Shown: positions 61,637 through 64,000 of the stretch, one piece after another
How positions within the stretch are numbered: position 1 is the first letter of the stretch
How the letters are laid out: every line of letters starts with the position of its first letter
NCBI RefSeq assembly: GCF_026262505.1
Contig: NC_067203.1
Location: 10,168,001 to 10,232,000 of the forward strand
From: Trichomonas vaginalis G3
Taxonomy: Eukaryota; Parabasalia; Trichomonadida; Trichomonadidae
Direction of reading: 5' to 3'
Length of the DNA stretch: 64,000 nucleotides
Program-made: the position numbers and the translations under genes
The notes under the pieces: generated by a model
The model's input: the letters and a program-made list of their open reading frames with translations, nothing else
What the model was told of the DNA's origin: nothing
Databases searched by the model: none

Positions 61637-61897
61637 ATGCCACGTAAGCTACGTAAGAATATACGTAAGAGGAAGGGAGCATTGAAACATCCAATAGTAA
61701 AACTGACACCACAACAACAGTTGCAACAACAAATGATGAATGACCCCACTATGTTGCAACAAATGTCAAGCAACCCTATGCTTTTAAACCGAGTTATTGG
61801 TGCACAGAGTGGAGGTTTAAGAGCGGCACTTTTAGCGAAAATGGCAGGCTATGGTGGGCTGCAGACGGAACAGCTTATAACCCTCAAAGTCAAATGA
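61637..61897 (+). CDS. Small basic, Gln-rich protein of the element, 86 aa
   Basis: Starts with a highly basic segment (PRKLRKNIRKRKGALKHP), then LTPQQQLQQQMMNDP and MLLNRVIGAQSGG. No family recognised. An initiator-like TTTTTCACTATATAAG lies about 80 nt upstream. Its style matches the following gene, which starts shortly afterwards on the same strand, so they probably belong to one element. A nucleic-acid-binding role would fit the basic N-terminus but is a guess. Confidence 0.6.
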   Translation: MPRKLRKNIRKRKGALKHPIVKLTPQQQLQQQMMNDPTMLQQMSSNPMLLNRVIGAQSGGLRAALLAKMAGYGGLQTEQLITLKVK

Positions 61898-62087
61898 ATT
61901 TGAGTTCACTCAAAAATCAAATAACAGATGTCAAAAAGTCAAACATAGACATACAGAAACAAATAGTGAAAACGAAAAGAAACTAGAATATGACAGACAC
62001 ACAAAGAAACTCAATGAGTTAAACGTAGAGAAAAAGAAGAAAGAAGAACAACTGAAAGAACTAAGTACAGAGGAATATGCGAAAAAA

Positions 62088-63779
62088 GTGTCAGAAAAAG
62101 CAGCAGAAGTAGCAAAAATGGAACAAGATGTTATAAATTTGAAAAACCATACTACTCAATATAAAGTACTGAAAGATGAAGAGATAAGACAAAAAGCCCT
62201 GAAGACATATATGGATAGCGATGAGTATAAAAAAGAAGTTGAAGCAAATGTAAAGGCAGAAAAACTTTTACAGTTGCAAAACCAAACCGTACAGTATGAA
62301 AACTTAGCACAAGAAAGTAAAAATAACGACGCAGCCATGCAAAAGGCAATGAAAAGCGCAGAATATATAAAAGCTAATAATGACTGGTTAGATGCCCAAG
62401 CCAACGCTAAAGCAGCCCAACTTATAGGGTCAATAAGGACAAAAATACAAGCGGATGAAGACAGTTCAAATGAAGCTTTAATGAATGCTGACTTTAAGAA
62501 TGCCTTCGAAGCTCTTCATAGTAAGGTGAAACTAGTGAACGACTTCTCATCTGGAAAGAAACTGAAGTCTGAAGGTTTCGACAAAGAGTTAAGAGAAGTA
62601 GCACAAAATATGACGAAAATAACAGATGCAGCAACGAGACAGGCAGTTCAAAGTGCCTATGACGCCGTTAGAGCAGCTGTTGTGGAAAGTCAAGAAAAAG
62701 AGTTACAACAGACCAAAACAGACCTAGTAAATGCTTTCTTAAAAACGAAAAGTCAGGTAGGACATTATGCTGCAGATGGAACATATGTGCCAGCTGGTGG
62801 AACTTATATACCAGCTGGTGGAACTTATATACTAGCTAGTGGAACTTATATACCACCAAACCCTCCAAGAGAAGCACCTGCACCAGGACTACCTAAAACA
62901 TTTACATCGTCACATGGACACAGACACAGGCATGCACAAAAACCAACACAACAACCAACAGTTCAAAATCCAGCACCACAACCACCTCCACAACCAGCAC
63001 AACAACCACCTCCACAACCAGCACAACAACCACCTCCACAACCAGCACAACAACCAGCACAAACAGAGCAAGGACATAAAATAAGTAGAGAACAAGGAAA
63101 CCAAGAATTCTTAAAAATGCTTAAGGAAGGTTATGGTTACCCAGATACTCTTGACTTTAGTGACAGATATAAAGAAGCTATTAGAAAGTTCAAGGAAGGA
63201 AATACTGACCCGAACCTATTTAACTTTATGGTTCAGCACCAAATGGGATATAATTTCAAACCTGGAAAATACAAGCTCGCTAAGGGATATGATTTAATAG
63301 CATATCATCCAAATGACATGGATGAATTTACTCCGAGATATTTGGTGTCAGAGATAAATGATGATTCAACTATCTTCATGAAACGCGTAAAAAATAGAGA
63401 CGGAACGAAAGAAGAAAGGGTTATGAATGCGGATGACTTAAATAGGGAACTTGTTAAAAACGGTCTCGGAATATATGAAATGCCACCAGATGAGGTACAA
63501 GAAACTCCACAGGAAGAAGTTCAGATACAACCAGACATGGAAGAAATAGTTCAGCAACAACAGCTAGAAGAGCCTGAAGGAAACGAACAAGTCCCTCCTT
63601 TGGAAACTAACTTCACAGAACTAGATGAAGATTTGGAACAGCCGAAAAATCTTGACCCTCAACAAGAGTATGCGGAGAATATGGAATCTTTCCAAGAGTC
63701 TAAGAAAAATTCGGCTGACATAGTAGAAGAATATCGAAAAATGTTCGCCGACATACAAAAGACTCCAAACATCAGATGA
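62088..63779 (+). CDS. Coiled-coil and repeat-rich element protein, 563 aa
   Basis: The N-terminal 220 residues are alpha-helical and charged with coiled-coil character. Then come three and a half copies of an 8-residue unit (GGTYIPA type, 24-bp repeats) and a PPPQPAQQ repeat (24-bp, four copies). A globular segment about 335-470 contains FLKMLKEGYGYPDTLDFSDRY and DLIAYHPNDMDEFTPRYLVSEI, and the tail is Glu/Gln-rich. No enzyme motif is recognised; a structural protein of the element is one possibility. The start may lie further upstream, as coding-like sequence precedes it. Confidence 0.6.
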   Translation: MSEKAAEVAKMEQDVINLKNHTTQYKVLKDEEIRQKALKTYMDSDEYKKEVEANVKAEKLLQLQNQTVQYENLAQESKNNDAAMQKAMKSAEYIKANNDWLDAQANAKAAQLIGSIRTKIQADEDSSNEALMNADFKNAFEALHSKVKLVNDFSSGKKLKSEGFDKELREVAQNMTKITDAATRQAVQSAYDAVRAAVVESQEKELQQTKTDLVNAFLKTKSQVGHYAADGTYVPAGGTYIPAGGTYILASGTYIPPNPPREAPAPGLPKTFTSSHGHRHRHAQKPTQQPTVQNPAPQPPPQPAQQPPPQPAQQPPPQPAQQPAQTEQGHKISREQGNQEFLKMLKEGYGYPDTLDFSDRYKEAIRKFKEGNTDPNLFNFMVQHQMGYNFKPGKYKLAKGYDLIAYHPNDMDEFTPRYLVSEINDDSTIFMKRVKNRDGTKEERVMNADDLNRELVKNGLGIYEMPPDEVQETPQEEVQIQPDMEEIVQQQQLEEPEGNEQVPPLETNFTELDEDLEQPKNLDPQQEYAENMESFQESKKNSADIVEEYRKMFADIQKTPNIR

Positions 63780-63784
63780 AAATA

Positions 63785-64000
63785 TTCAGCAAAGAATGGA
63801 AGAACTGAAGAAAATGTACGCAAATACAAATCCTTTTTACTTACGAGCATATAACGTTCAATCTTTGGATGAACTCGGTGAAAATAAAAGGTTTAATTTC
63901 AACAAAACATATAAAAATGAAACATTGTTTAAAGTTCATTCAGAACCTAACCAATATGGAAACAAACCTACTTTTGTTTCTGCAGACTATGGAACTACAA
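63785..64000 (+). CDS. Further element coding sequence, cut by the window edge
   Basis: An open plus-strand stretch (RMEELKKMYANTNPFY and following) continues to the last base. It belongs to the same element; product unknown. Confidence 0.4.

Larger units (their letters stand above)
61360..64000 (+). mobile_element. Left end of a large element, probably Polinton/Maverick-like fossil, running off the window
   Basis: Starts with an A run, then a GC-rich terminal segment with two adjacent hairpins (GGAAGTGGGGCTTCC and GGCACTTCGTGCC), then three copies of AAAAGTGACA, then plus-strand genes that share a Gln/Lys-rich, coiled-coil style unlike the host genes. In trichomonads such large multi-gene inserts are usually Mavericks. 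No polymerase, ATPase or integrase is visible in the part seen, so the family is inferred. Whether the element is whole cannot be judged. Confidence 0.5.

Overview
The window looks like nuclear DNA of a trichomonad parasite, most likely Trichomonas vaginalis or a close relative. It is AT-rich. The genes are single-exon and close together, and no spliceosomal intron signature was recognised. Several genes start 5-30 nt downstream of a trichomonad initiator (TCAYTWY-like; here mostly TCACTTTTT or TCAATTTTT). The gene families are typical of trichomonads: BspA-type leucine-rich repeats, DUF3447-type ankyrin proteins, a mariner transposon of Tvmar type, and pieces of integrase-bearing Polinton/Maverick-like elements.

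Layout. 0-13 kb: two small unknown genes, a casein-kinase-1-like kinase, a very large BspA-like surface protein, a KRTCAP2-type oligosaccharyltransferase subunit, PCNA, a RasGEF, then an ankyrin pseudogene. 13.6-24 kb: three tandem paralogues of a secreted or single-pass surface protein. The first is whole except for one in-frame TAG just before its membrane anchor, and the third carries the same TAG. The second holds a 1.04-kb insertion and an in-frame TGA; the third is frameshifted. 25-47 kb: a housekeeping block with a GYF-domain protein, TRM7-type methyltransferase, BiP, histidine acid phosphatase, ATG7, a RasGAP-like protein, an LSMD1/NAA38-like Sm protein, a coiled-coil protein, a ubiquitin-protease-like protein lacking its catalytic His, a GT61-type glycosyltransferase, a large ankyrin protein with ten near-identical repeats, and a capping-enzyme-like protein that lacks the key residues of both catalytic domains.

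47-64 kb is a mobile-element graveyard: a 3.6-kb integrase element with about 1-kb inverted repeats, a decayed PL11 rhamnogalacturonan-lyase-like gene of probable bacterial origin, and an ankyrin gene broken by a mariner. That gene's distal part consists of ankyrin modules separated by long arrays of a 37-bp repeat. Two further inverted-repeat elements (1.84 and 1.06 kb, each with its own tandem repeats) sit in the arrays, and another ankyrin module is cut by the left end of a large Polinton/Maverick-like element that runs off the window.

Themes: a RasGEF and a RasGAP, several secretory-pathway proteins (BiP, KRTCAP2, GT61, acid phosphatase), and three enzyme-fold proteins with altered active sites. 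The least explained signals are the conserved TAG in two surface-protein paralogues, the 37-bp arrays between ankyrin modules, initiator-like sequences inside element termini, and a three-hairpin block near 33.5 kb.
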